64,000 nucleotides of DNA from Evernia prunastri (taxonomy: Eukaryota; Ascomycota; Lecanoromycetes; Lecanorales; Parmeliaceae), in assembly GCA_003184365.1 (NCBI GenBank), contig NKYR01000012.1, forward strand, positions 186,001-250,000, read 5' to 3'. The position numbers were made by a program, and so were the translations under genes. Below the pieces are notes generated by a model. That model did no database searches and was not told the origin of the DNA. It worked only from the letters and a program-made list of their open reading frames with translations. This document shows positions 45,914-55,848 of this stretch, piece after piece. Position 1 is the stretch's first letter. Every line of letters starts with the position of its first letter.

Positions 45914-48900
45914 ATGCCACTCCTGCAGCTCAGACAGGCGAACATTAAGAGAAGTGATAACGATCCCTTGATAGAGTAAGCCGTCGCCTGCTTCTATCCA
46001 ATTGGTGTGAAGCAATCCGCTGAAACTCTCTTTGCCAGCATCGTTGCAGTACATGGCCTAGATGAGAACTTGACAGAAGCATGGACCGATCCTGAGACTA
46101 GAACCCTTTGGCTACGCGACTTACTTCCCGACGCATTGAATGCGGCTCGGATATTAACATTCGGTTACAACGCAAATTCCAAGTCATTCTATGGCCACGG
46201 GTCTGCGGACCGGATTCAGCAGCACGCTCAAACTCTTGTAGCTGATTTGCAAGCCGATCGAGCATTGGAGAATTGTCTGCAACGTCCTATAATCTTCATT
46301 TGCCATGGTCTTGGAGGCATCCTTGTGAAAAAGGCACTAGCGTATTCGTCTACGAGGACATCACAGCACATAGAGCACCTTTACTCCATCTTCGCATCTA
46401 CATATGCAGTGTTGTTCTTCGGTACGCCCCATCAAGGCACCGACAAAGAAAGCTGGCTGGCAATCGCTCATGCTGAGAGTCCTGGAAAACGAGATCAAGC
46501 GCAATTCGATACACAACTCCTCTTGGCAACCGAAAAGGACTCAGAGACACTACATTCAATTACGGAACAGTTTGCCCCTCTTATGAAACAGTTCCATATC
46601 TTCTTCTTCTGGGAAGAGCTTGAAAGTGGCGAAGGAAATCGAAGAGGTTATATAGTTGAAGAGTCGTCGGCAGCTCCACTCGTAGACAACACTGAACGTT
46701 CCGGCATTCACGCAAGGCATTCTGAGATGGTTCGGTTCTCGAACAAAAATACGTCAAGCTATAGGACTGTAGTGGAGGCACTGGTGCGATATTGCCGTAA
46801 CGCACCCCCCATTATTTCTCGTCGATGGAAAAAAGCACTAGAAGCGCTTGCTCGAGCTCGATCGGATGAAGCCTATGAACTCGCTGGTGTTGCATTCGAT
46901 ATCCACAACGACAACCAACTGTTTCAATATCGACAGAAGAACTCAGCGAGACCTCGCAACAGGCATTTCCACATCCCTCAGGCTGTGAGTAGTATTTTCA
47001 CGGGACGTGAGGATCTCTCACAGGTTGTTGAAAATTCGTTATTTGCTACAGACATCACCCAGTCCTTTAGGCACCAGCAAAGATTCATCATATATGGAAT
47101 AGGAGGCTCAGGCAAATCGCAGTTCTGCTCCAAATTTGCACAAAACCACCGCGAGAGGTTAGTACTGACCACGTGCTCGATGCACTCCGAATCTAACATT
47201 TTCTGGGTCAGGTTCTGGGGAGTTTTCTGGATTGACGCAACGTCCATGGAGACAGCCAGGCAATCATTTGCAAAGATTGGTAAACAAGGCGGGATGGAAG
47301 CCACTCTTGATGCTGGCAAGTACTGGCTGTCTAATTGCGAGGAACCCTGGCTCTTGATCATCAACAATGCCGACGACCCCAGTCTCGATCTTCTCAATCT
47401 ATTTCCGGAGGGTGACAGAGGGCGTATTCTGGTAACCACTAGAAATCCCAATCTCACCGTCCATGGCACCGCTGGTGCTATGGAACTCAAAGGTCTGAAA
47501 CCGCAAGAGGCTTCGCTGTTGTTGTTGAAGGCAGCCGTCACCCCCAAACCATGGGACAAGGCCATCGAAGATATGGCCAACCAGATTGCCGATGCCCTGG
47601 GGTACCTTGCATTGGCTCTCGTTCAAGCCGGCGCCGTCATTCTTCAGGGGATCTGTAATCTGCAAGACTACCTGAAGTTCTATAATCAATTCCGGAGCAG
47701 CGTTAGTGAGCGTCGATCTTCTGTAGCCTCTTTGAACGCTGATCAGGTCACGATTTATGCCACTTGGGAACATTCTCTATCGTCACTGGAGCAGCGAGCT
47801 ACCGAAGCGGGCGAGGATGCCGCGCAACTACTCAGTACCGTTGCGTTCTTTCATTTCGAACATATCAGGGTCGACATTTTCATAAGAGCGCTAGAGAATA
47901 GGTCCGGGTTGAAAAAAGATGCCAGTAGACCTTCGCTCCTGATGCGACTCACTGGTGGAGTATGCGCTCGACTACAGCCTCCGCTTGTACTACCCAGGTT
48001 TCTTAGGCAGAACTCCTGGGAGTTGGATCCGCATCGCATAAGACTTGCTTTAAGCGAGCTTCGCTCATTTTCACTGATTAGTTATGATGGCAAGGATGAC
48101 AGCTTTTCCCTGCACCCTGTGGTTCACTCCTGGGCTCGCGACCGACTTGAAACAGGGGCAAAGGCTGTCTGGGCACAAGTGGCCATCAACGTACTAGCAG
48201 ATTCTATTCTGCTTCCTCCGGGTGATGCTGGCGAGGCCCACGAGGAGTTCAGGAGAGACATACTTCCTCACTTGGACCACTGCATTCGCGCAAGATCAAT
48301 TGAGGTCCTGGACTATGACATCTGGTTTGGGGGGTTCAAACTTCCATTCGCGCTCATCCTACATCACTCTTGGTTACATGTGTTCCGGCAGCAAGTCGCA
48401 ACCGCCGCAAAGTGCGGATACGTCTATCTTGAACGAGGTCGCTTCAACGAAGCCGTAGCGCTATTATCAAAGGCTAAAGACGCTTTGATACAAAGCAGGG
48501 GTCATAACAATTCCTTGACCATGGCCGCAATGTTGGCCTTGGCTAAGGCATTCTGGGGTCTCGGGCGCCTAGATGAGGGATTAGCATTACAGACGGCAGT
48601 GGTTGATACTCGCATCAGAATCCTTGGCCAAAGGAACGCAGAAACATTGTCCGCCATGAACGAGCTCGGTCGATCGTATTGGCTGAATGGCCAGTATCAC
48701 GAGGCCTTAGAGTTGCAGACTGCTACGCTAAAACTCGTATGCCCGGCTTTAGGCGCTACCCACGACAGCACGCTTACGGCTATGGACAACATTGGGGTTA
48801 CTTATGGATCTTGGAAAAGATACACCGAGAGTAGAGACATGCATAGCCGAGTTCTTGCTGTGAGGACCAAGACACTCGGCCGCACTCATCTGCACACTCT

Positions 48901-49594
48901 TGAAACTATGAACAACCTCGCAATGGCTTTAATGGATCTTGGCCAGTTAGAACAAGCCAGCGAGCTCATGGACGAAGTCTACAAGCACCGCAAGACAAAA
49001 TTAGGCAAGGAACATCCCTACGCCCTGTGGGCGTTGTGCAACCTCGCCAAGGTGAAGAGCGAGATGAGAATTCTCACGGAGGCCGAGCACATGCTGGTTG
49101 GTGGTGTTGCAGCTGCAAAGCGGAGTTTAGGCGAGAATCACCTTGGGGTCTTGATGGGCGAGGGGGAGCTCGCACGAGTGTACGCGCGTCAAGGACGACT
49201 CGAAGAATCACTACATCTCTCTGAACATCTGATCCAGCTTTTGGAGGAGTCGCGCGGCCCTGGGCACCCGGACACCGTGTACGCATTGTTCAAGTTGGCT
49301 CAGCTCTACGAATTGCGCAGCGAGATCGACAAAGCACTGCAGACTTCTGCGTTGGCAGCCGAAAGAAGCGAAGTCCGACTGACGAAACAACATCCCATGG
49401 CTCAAGCTATCTATGCCCAGCTCAAGCGGCTAGAAAAGCAACGGCACGAAACCATCATCGGGACGACATTTGACGGTATTTCCAAGGCCGAGAAGGAAGA
49501 GATGGTGTCATCTGAGCAACCTACGGTGAAGGATCTGTGGACATGCAAGCACGAAACTGCCCCGAGATCTTTGCAGTCGTACAAAACATTTTGA
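45914..49594 (+). CDS. NLR-type STAND protein: SesB-like esterase domain (Ser to Gly), NB-ARC, TPR repeats
   Basis: Exons 45914-45975, 46039-47157 and 47212-49594 give about 1,187 residues (start MPLLQLRQANIKRSD). Residues ~21-290 form an alpha/beta-hydrolase SesB-like domain (IDIVAVHGLDE, LLFFGTPHQ). The nucleophile elbow reads FICHGLGG, with Gly where active relatives have Ser, so esterase activity is probably lost. The NB-ARC core carries P-loop YGIGGSGKSQ, Walker B WLLIINNADD and sensor LVTTRNP. The C-terminal third has about seven kinesin-light-chain-type TPRs (for example TLETMNNLAMALMDLGQ). The 54-nt intron 47158-47211 is in frame without a stop. Such NLRs detect a trigger through the repeats and signal through the N-terminal domain. 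A free SesB gene lies about 560 bp downstream on the same strand. Confidence 0.9.
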
Positions 49595-50149
49595 GCTGAG
49601 ACACAGGAGAAACGCTCGAGCTCGAATGATGCATATGCGGGAGTCAATTCTGGTGCGATCGTAATTCGATCTGGTATACCCACTGATAATTTGAGCTCTA
49701 CTGTACAACGGATCGATAATTTTCAACGTTTGATTTATATACTGTCTTCAACTCCGTCCGCGCTTAGAATGGTCCACCAAAGAGTAGGGTTGTGATAGCT
49801 AGTAGATCTACCGGTTGTGAGTGTCAGATGTCATTGGCTTTGAACAGTTCCCAGGAAACAGTAGTTGCATCTCGGCACGGGACCGTTCTACGCTCGGCCA
49901 ATCGAAAACCAGTGATTGATCACAGCCGCTGCACTTCTTCGCACGGCCCCGAAGACTCAGCACCTGCAGTCCAGATATCGTGAGCGCTTACACCTAGAGC
50001 GATTGGAAGAAGGCGCAGTAACAGTCGCATTCGCAGACTTAGCCACTTTCAAAAGGCGTCCATGTCGCGACATGTACTGGACAAGTGTCCTAGAAACCAC
50101 GACAAAATCAACTGAGACCACGCTTGTTTGTGCTTAATCTCGAGACAAC
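49595..50149. other. Spacer between the NLR and the free SesB gene
   Basis: About 555 bases on the same strand as both flanking genes, presumably the NLR 3' end plus the promoter of the second gene. No gene was recognised. Confidence 0.5.
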
Positions 50150-51381
50150 ATGTCAGGTTCAGCTAGGGCTAATTCGAAGGACCAGCAAGTGTTCGGGATC
50201 AAAGAGCTGCACTCCTCGGGGCCGAACGCTGAAATCGAGTGAGCAAAACCCTCCGTGCCGAGCTACCCCGCTCACTAATGTGTGCCAACCAAGTATCGTG
50301 GCCGTCCACGGGCTGAACGGAGATGCGGTCACGACATGGACATCTGACAAAGGCAATATTTGCTGGCTCACCCACCCCGATCTTTTGCCCAAGTACATGC
50401 CAAATGCTAGGATCCTGACATGGGGGTATAATGCGAACGTGACGTCGCTGAACGGAAGGAGCACGTCGTCAGATCGGGTGCTGCAGCATGCGCAGACACT
50501 TGTTGCAGATCTGCAGGCTGATAGGGCTGTAAGTCGCTCCTCTTTCATCGTTGAGTAACGAGGCTAGACTGACCGACTCTTAGCTAGAAGGTGCAGAATC
50601 ACGGCCCATAATCTTCCTTTGCCACTCCCTAGGCGGCATCATCGTCAAAAGAGCCCTGGCATACTCCGAATCCCGCTCCTCCTCCAAAATCTCCCACCTC
50701 CACTCCATCTACACCTGCACCTACGCCATCCTCTTCTTCGGCACCCCGCACCTCGGCTCCCGCAAAGCGCACCTCCTCAGCAGCCTCCAGAAGCTCGCCG
50801 CCGCCTCCCTCCCCAAAAAGGCCCTCGAGACGGACTCCTCCCTCCTGCGGGCCCTGGAAGAAGACTCCGAAGTGCTCCAGAACATCAACGACCAGTTCGC
50901 CCCGCTCCTGCCGCGCTTCTGCGTCTTCTTCCTCTGGGAGCAGGACCGGACCGACCTGAAGTACACGCGGGACTACATCGTCGACGAGAGCAGCGCGGCG
51001 CCCATGTTGGACGGCACGGAGCGCGCGGGCGTCGCGGCCGATCACAGGTCCATGTGCAAGTTCGCCACGAAGGACGCACCGGGGTTCCGGACCGTGGCCG
51101 CGGCGCTGAAGAGGTACGGGGCGGCGGCGCCGGCGGTGGTGAGGGGGAGGAACGAGGTCGCGGCGCGGGAGCTGGGGGTCAAAGGGTGGTGCGAGGCGAG
51201 GGAGTTGGTCGGAGGGGTTCCGGCGTGGGAGGATGAACCACGGATTCCCGGGGCCGCGGGCGGTGGGGCCAGGTCGCGGGATGCCAGGCGCGTGGTGGCG
51301 GGGCTGGAAGATGCCGGGGCGGTGGGGGAGGGGATTGGTAGTGCGGATGAGGCGCGGGCTTCTGTGGAGCGCCGGTCTTAG
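50150..51381 (+). CDS. Free-standing SesB-like alpha/beta-hydrolase (predicted active esterase/lipase)
   Basis: Exons 50150-50238, 50294-50528 and 50584-51381 give 373 residues starting MSGSARANSKDQQVFG. Motifs are EIDIVAVHGLNG, ILTWGYNAN, AQTLVADLQADRALE, nucleophile elbow FLCHSLGG (Ser retained), ILFFGTPHLG, YIVDESSAAP and a probable catalytic-histidine block DHRSMCKF. It is clearly homologous along its length to the N-terminus of the adjacent NLR. The first intron interrupts the same Asp codon in the same phase in both genes, which shows common descent. The C-terminal ~90 residues are Gly/Ala/Arg-rich and differ. SesB-type hydrolases serve as effectors in fungal NLR cell-death systems. The third exon is much more GC-rich than the first two, with third positions shifting from C to G near 50930. 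Confidence 0.88.
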
Positions 51382-51922
51382 GGATCGCCCGGGCTGTTTT
51401 TGAGGGGCTTGGCGGCTGTCCGACACGTCCGGTAGGCGCTCCTGCTAGAAAGAGTCCAATGTACTTCCAGACATTGATGAGCTCTTTTATCTCTCCATAG
51501 GATCAATGCCCTTTGTTACTTCGATTACAACAAACACCACACGTCATGTCTACATGATCTGGAAGGATTCGAGATCGACTTCTGTCTGTCTGTCTGTCTC
51601 TCCTTTGCGCAGAGGCGTGGGGTTGAAGGCCCGGTTGGGGAGTTAAGGGGTGGGGATGGATGGGAAGTACTCGGGGGAGACGGGAGGGTTGTGAGATTGG
51701 GGGAGTTGGGGAGGATTGGACGACTGAACGCTTTTGATATCGAGGGTAAAAATGAAGGGTTTTGGGAAGAATGAAGAAAACGCTAGACGCGTGGGTATAT
51801 TGACGTGTAGTAAGAGAATATTCAAAGAAAACGCTTACAGATACTCGAGTCTCTCTCTCTGCGGCACCGGAACACAATATCTCCGCCATAGCTTGCTCAC
51901 AGTTGATTCAGCCATAGCATGC
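51382..51922. other. Intergenic region between convergent genes
   Basis: About 540 bases with a (CTGT)n microsatellite near 51582-51599. A minus-strand frame at 51503-51889 is proline-rich and not recognised. Confidence 0.5.
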
Positions 51923-52729
51923 TCACAGCGTCCAATACCCGCCACTCCAGTCATCCCACGGCCCCTTCGACGTCGCCTCCCGCGGCGGACCCCGCGCCAT
52001 CGCCACCCGGTCCTGCGACGCTTTGAGAATCCGGCACGCGTCATGGTCCTCTCTCTCGGCCAAGCTCACCTTGTTGCCCAACCGGGCGTTGTACACCTCG
52101 AAGAGACGCGGCATGACGCGCACGTTCGCTTCGCAGTAAGCGAGGATTGCCGGGGACAGCGGCTTCGTCTCGAAGACGTCGTAAGTCCCGCCGAGCGCTG
52201 GGTCCCACAGCGTCTTCCCGCGGCTGCGGGCAGATGTGAGTCGGGCGATTTCTGCGGGGTCCAGGCCGGAGTCGCGGTCGAGGCACCGCGCCAGGCTGTG
52301 CAGGCGGCCGTCGGATCTGCCGTCTCTCAAGGCGCGGGCGGAGAGCTCCATCAGTTGGAGGTCGATGGTGCCGGCGAGGGCGATGCCGTATTGGCCGTAG
52401 TGGCCGTAGAGGGCGTCCGCGTCCATCCGTACGTCGAAGAAGATTTTGGGGATTGCCGGGTCTTCGAGGATGCGTCTCAACGTGTTCTGCCCGTTCGTAC
52501 TCAGGGTTGAAAATGCGCGGTCTTCGAGGACATGTACGTGGATTATGTAGGTGTGAGATCGACTGGGAGTGTTGATATATAGTTCTAGGATTGCTAGTGG
52601 GCCGGTGCGGCAAAGACGGCAGCCGTCGCAATCGAGGAAGAGGGCTGGTTTGGGGGTGCTGTAGACGGAGGAGATGTCATCAAGCATCTTCCTCAGAAGG
52701 AAGGCAGTGTTGACAACGGTGCGGGACAT
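51923..52729 (-). CDS. EXD1-like 3'-5' exonuclease-domain protein with altered active-site residues
   Basis: Single exon, 268 residues from the ATG complementary to 52727-52729 (MSRTVVNTAFLLRKML). The longer in-frame start at 52807 adds only Pro/His-rich sequence. The fold resembles the DEDD RNase D/EXD1 superfamily: first motif ALFLDCDGCRL, second motif KIFFDVRMDADALY followed by IDLQLMELSAR, and third motif ILAYCEANVRVMPRLFEVY. In active members the first motif is D-x-E and the third carries an Asp before the conserved Val. Here these positions read D-x-D and Asn, so catalysis may be weakened or lost. The C-terminus ends in a Trp/Gly-rich DDWSGGYWTL. Fungal members of this group are common and mostly uncharacterised. 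Confidence 0.75.
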   Translation of the reverse strand: MSRTVVNTAFLLRKMLDDISSVYSTPKPALFLDCDGCRLCRTGPLAILELYINTPSRSHTYIIHVHVLEDRAFSTLSTNGQNTLRRILEDPAIPKIFFDVRMDADALYGHYGQYGIALAGTIDLQLMELSARALRDGRSDGRLHSLARCLDRDSGLDPAEIARLTSARSRGKTLWDPALGGTYDVFETKPLSPAILAYCEANVRVMPRLFEVYNARLGNKVSLAEREDHDACRILKASQDRVAMARGPPREATSKGPWDDWSGGYWTL

Positions 52730-54813
52730 GGTTGTGGATTGAGATGGATAGGTATGGGTTGGGATGTGGATGGAGGGTTTTGGCTTGAGATGGTGGAGTG
52801 GACACAAGGATGACAGGAGTTATGTTTGTGGATTGAGAGATTGAGATGGTGGAGGAGAAACAAGGAAGACAGGAATTACCTTGAGCGCACAGAGCGTTTA
52901 TATGCCCGCGACTATTGTATGTCCACACATTCTTAACCAACGATGAAGTTGACGCTCGGGGATACTTGGTGTCAGACGCGTATATATACTTGGACGGTTA
53001 GGGTTCTCAAAGCCTCAAAGCGGAAGGCGCTAACGGGATCAACACTCTGCTGTGGCTTATAGCTCACGAATCCTTCGAGGCATGCCAGAATCGGTGATAG
53101 CCCTCGAAGGCCAGAGGGTCCAGAGGTGTGATCTTGAATTCTCGACTACGGCGCTCGTACGGCGCCCATGTATACAAGAGGCCGAGTGAGTTTGCCTGCC
53201 CACAACGCAAAGGTTTTCGCAAAAAAAAAAAAAAAAAAAAAAAAAAGGAAATAATGAACGACTCACTCCGCAGCAGTCAGTCATCTCGCTGATCAGAGCC
53301 CTTACGCTTCGAACAGACGAAACGTGGCGAGCAAGCAACACGCAAGGCCAGCGCCGGTAAGAAGGAACGGACTTGTTAAGTACTGACGAGTACCAGTCTG
53401 GGGCCGAGGTCTGGACGTGCAAGAAGGTACTCTCTCGGCTCCATCAAGGAATCCAGGAAACCCGCATAGGCTTGTTGAAAACGGAGCCACGATAGCCATT
53501 TGGTGACAGGACTTGTTCGGATGGTTGAAGCCCAATGCACGTATATTGCAAATCCCACCGGCCACCGTCGGCTTGAGTGGAGAGGAGAGGGATGCAACAC
53601 TGACTCCTCACTGTCGCATCAGGCAGGTGGATTTTGAAGGATTATTGGATGCGTTCGGTCTTGATGGCTTCAGCAATTTCCCTTGAGATAGTTCCGCGCT
53701 GCCGTCTCGTTATTACAAATACTTCAAGAGGATGGAGGTAGATTATAGGGCGAGCGATTGGGATAGGGTTTTGCAGTGATGTTGAAAAATCAAGACATGC
53801 CAGCTGGTTGGTGCGTGGAGCGGGCTGCTATTGCGCGGAGTAAGAGGCGCGAGACTCGAGAGGGACAAAGAAGATAGTTGATACATACGGAGAGGACGTA
53901 GATACACTACTCGGTAAGCGGTCACGTGAGTTTCAAGGTAAGCATTTTCAATACCCGCCGGCCGCAGCGTCTTTCTCTAAACGCCAGTCAATCACAGACT
54001 CTTGATCATCATGCCCCATCCGCAGAAAGATCTTGCTACTCGGTTCAAGATCGATCATCTGCAGGTACAAGACCAACAACGGGCCGCGAGAAAGCAACTG
54101 CACCAGATACTCTAGGTCACTGTGGTGGTGTGGCGGTTGAGCCATCGGGTCATGCGCGCGTGGCCACATGTCTCACTTGACTGATCTATCTCCACCATCG
54201 ATCATCCCGTTCTCATTTCTTTGTTCATCTATAATATCTATAGACTCTAGAATATCGTGGGTCAAAGTTGTTGCTGTGTTGTTTTGGAGATATCGTCTGA
54301 GCGGAATATGTTCGTTGCCAACAGCAGCGGCGGAGTGCGCGCGCACGCATCCTCTTTATCGTTGTTGCTCGAGTAAGACATGTTCGCACATGAGCATTTC
54401 ACGATACCTACTTCTCTTGCCCATCTTTATATATCAGTGAGTGATGGCTACGCAGCGTGACCCAATCATTGTGACCTGCTGCCTGGCTATGTCGTCTCTC
54501 TACGCCATGTCCTCTTTTCCATTTTTCCTCTTTTCTTTTTTGCTTCATACTGTCGTTACCATCGAACGCCGTTATTACTGCTATATACTACCACTATTCT
54601 ACAACCCTTATCAATCTTCCAATACTGCTACTATACGAACTGTGTTTGCGCGCGTCACTCATTGCCTTTATTGCATGGTTTCCTATATAGCCAATCCAGT
54701 GCAATCCACTCGACGCAACCCCATCTACTTTCTTCATCAGTCTTCCAGTCGCGGCATCCACCAACCGCCCGCCTCTTGCATTCTCTAATCCACCAAACCC
54801 ACGCTTCCCCACA
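52730..54813. other. Intergenic region, no clear gene
   Basis: About 2.1 kb with only short unrelated frames. It contains an A26 tract at 53221-53246. From about 54170 the plus strand becomes pyrimidine-rich, consistent with a promoter or 5' leader for the frame at 54814. Confidence 0.5.
53221..53246. repeat. Poly-A tract (A26)
   Basis: Uninterrupted run of 26 A. No adjacent retroposon structure or target duplication was recognised. Confidence 0.9.
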
Positions 54814-55848
54814 ATGTGCGTCCCCCACATCGAGCTCGTTCCCTCCCCTCCACCCCGTCACCATCCTCGAAAAGGCGCACCAGGCTCACCGCTCATCCCC
54901 CTCTCGGTCACACCCGCCAAAACGCCTCCGACGAGCTACGTCTCCTTCTCGCCGCGGATCATCTACCGCGCCCCGCCTCCCAGCCCCAGACGCAGATCCC
55001 TACCGCCAACCCACCGCCGCCGCCCCCGTCGCTCGAGCGTGCCGAAATGCGAGCGCCGTTCGCCAGAGGTGGAGTTTCTGGGTGGGTTTGTGGCGGGGAG
55101 GGAGGCTGAAGCGAGGGAGCGGGAGGCGTTATTGGCGGCGAAGGAGGAGGAGAAGAGGAGGAGGGAAAAATGGCTGGAGGAGAGGGGCGGGAAGGGTGCG
55201 CCTTCATCGCCGGTGCCTGCGCCTGCTACAGCTCCGGCTCTACCTCCTCCACTACCGCCACCATCACAACCAGCACCAACACCCCCCAAACCCCCATCCA
55301 CAACCCCCAAGCCATCCCCCCACCCAAGCCAACACCCCTCCACTCCCATTCCCACTCCCACTCCCATTCCCACTCCCACTCCCATTCCCAACCCCTCACC
55401 CCATCATCATCGCCCTCAACCTCCACCTCCACCTATCTCGTCGTCATCCTCCTCCTGTTCCTCCTCATCCTCATCCTCCTCCTCTTCCATCTCGACCTCC
55501 ACTCTCCGCCTGCTACGCAGTCGAGTCAACACCCTCTGGGATCGCGTCAACGGACTCGATCGCTGGCGGGAGAGAGAGGCGCAACGGAGAGGGAGGAGTT
55601 GGGAGAGGAGGGGCAGACCGAGGGGTTTGGGGTTGGGGTTGGGGTTGCGGGAGGGAGAGCGGGAGGGGGAGATGAGGGGGAGGGAGAGGGAAAGGGAAAG
55701 GGAGAGGGAGAGGGAAAGGGAAAGGGAGAGGGAGAGAGATAGGGAGAGGGAGAGAGGCAGGGAGAGGGAGAGGGGCGGGAAACTGGACAGGGGCAGGGAG
55801 AGGGGCAGGGCCAAGGAACGCGGAAGCGAAAGGGGCAGGAGGAGATAG
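54814..55848 (+). CDS. Low-complexity putative protein (Pro-rich, Ser-rich, Arg/Glu-rich)
   Basis: Open frame of 344 residues starting MCVPHIELVPSPPPRHH after a pyrimidine-rich leader (ccccacaATGTG). Order: Pro-rich N-terminus; a mixed-composition block SPEVEFLGGFVAGREAEARE that looks like a genuine helix (residues ~85-120); a Pro/Thr repeat built on CCCATTCCCACT; a poly-Ser stretch; a short ordered block LRSRVNTLWDRVNGLDRW (residues ~235-255); then a long RE dipeptide repeat from an AGAGGG microsatellite. The two ordered blocks support real coding, but the opposite strand is open too and the low-complexity parts could be chance. No family was recognised. Confidence 0.35.
   Translation: MCVPHIELVPSPPPRHHPRKGAPGSPLIPLSVTPAKTPPTSYVSFSPRIIYRAPPPSPRRRSLPPTHRRRPRRSSVPKCERRSPEVEFLGGFVAGREAEAREREALLAAKEEEKRRREKWLEERGGKGAPSSPVPAPATAPALPPPLPPPSQPAPTPPKPPSTTPKPSPHPSQHPSTPIPTPTPIPTPTPIPNPSPHHHRPQPPPPPISSSSSSCSSSSSSSSSSISTSTLRLLRSRVNTLWDRVNGLDRWREREAQRRGRSWERRGRPRGLGLGLGLREGEREGEMRGRERERERERERERERERERDRERERGRERERGGKLDRGRERGRAKERGSERGRRR
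55342..55390. repeat. CCCATT/CCCACT minisatellite
   Basis: Tandem 6-bp units alternating CCCATT and CCCACT, about eight units, encoding a Pro/Thr/Ile repeat in the overlapping frame. Confidence 0.8.
55676..55800. repeat. Purine-rich GGGAGA/GGGAAA repeat
   Basis: About 120 bases of imperfect GGGAGAGGGAAA units on the plus strand, encoding Arg-Glu dipeptides in the overlapping frame. A long homopurine run of this kind can adopt triplex structure. Confidence 0.8.

Noticed and set aside
50629..51426. 265-residue minus-strand frame opposite the free SesB gene
   Set aside because: It is a shadow of GC-rich coding DNA; the plus strand carries a clear esterase with conserved motifs and splice sites.
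53221..53246. A26 tract as the tail of a retroposon or SINE
   Set aside because: No target-site duplication, no polymerase III promoter boxes and no transcribed unit could be recognised next to it.
54962..55675. Arg-Glu dipeptide repeat considered as an SR/RE-type RNA-binding protein tail
   Set aside because: The repeat is explained by the AGAGGG microsatellite and no RNA-binding domain is present.
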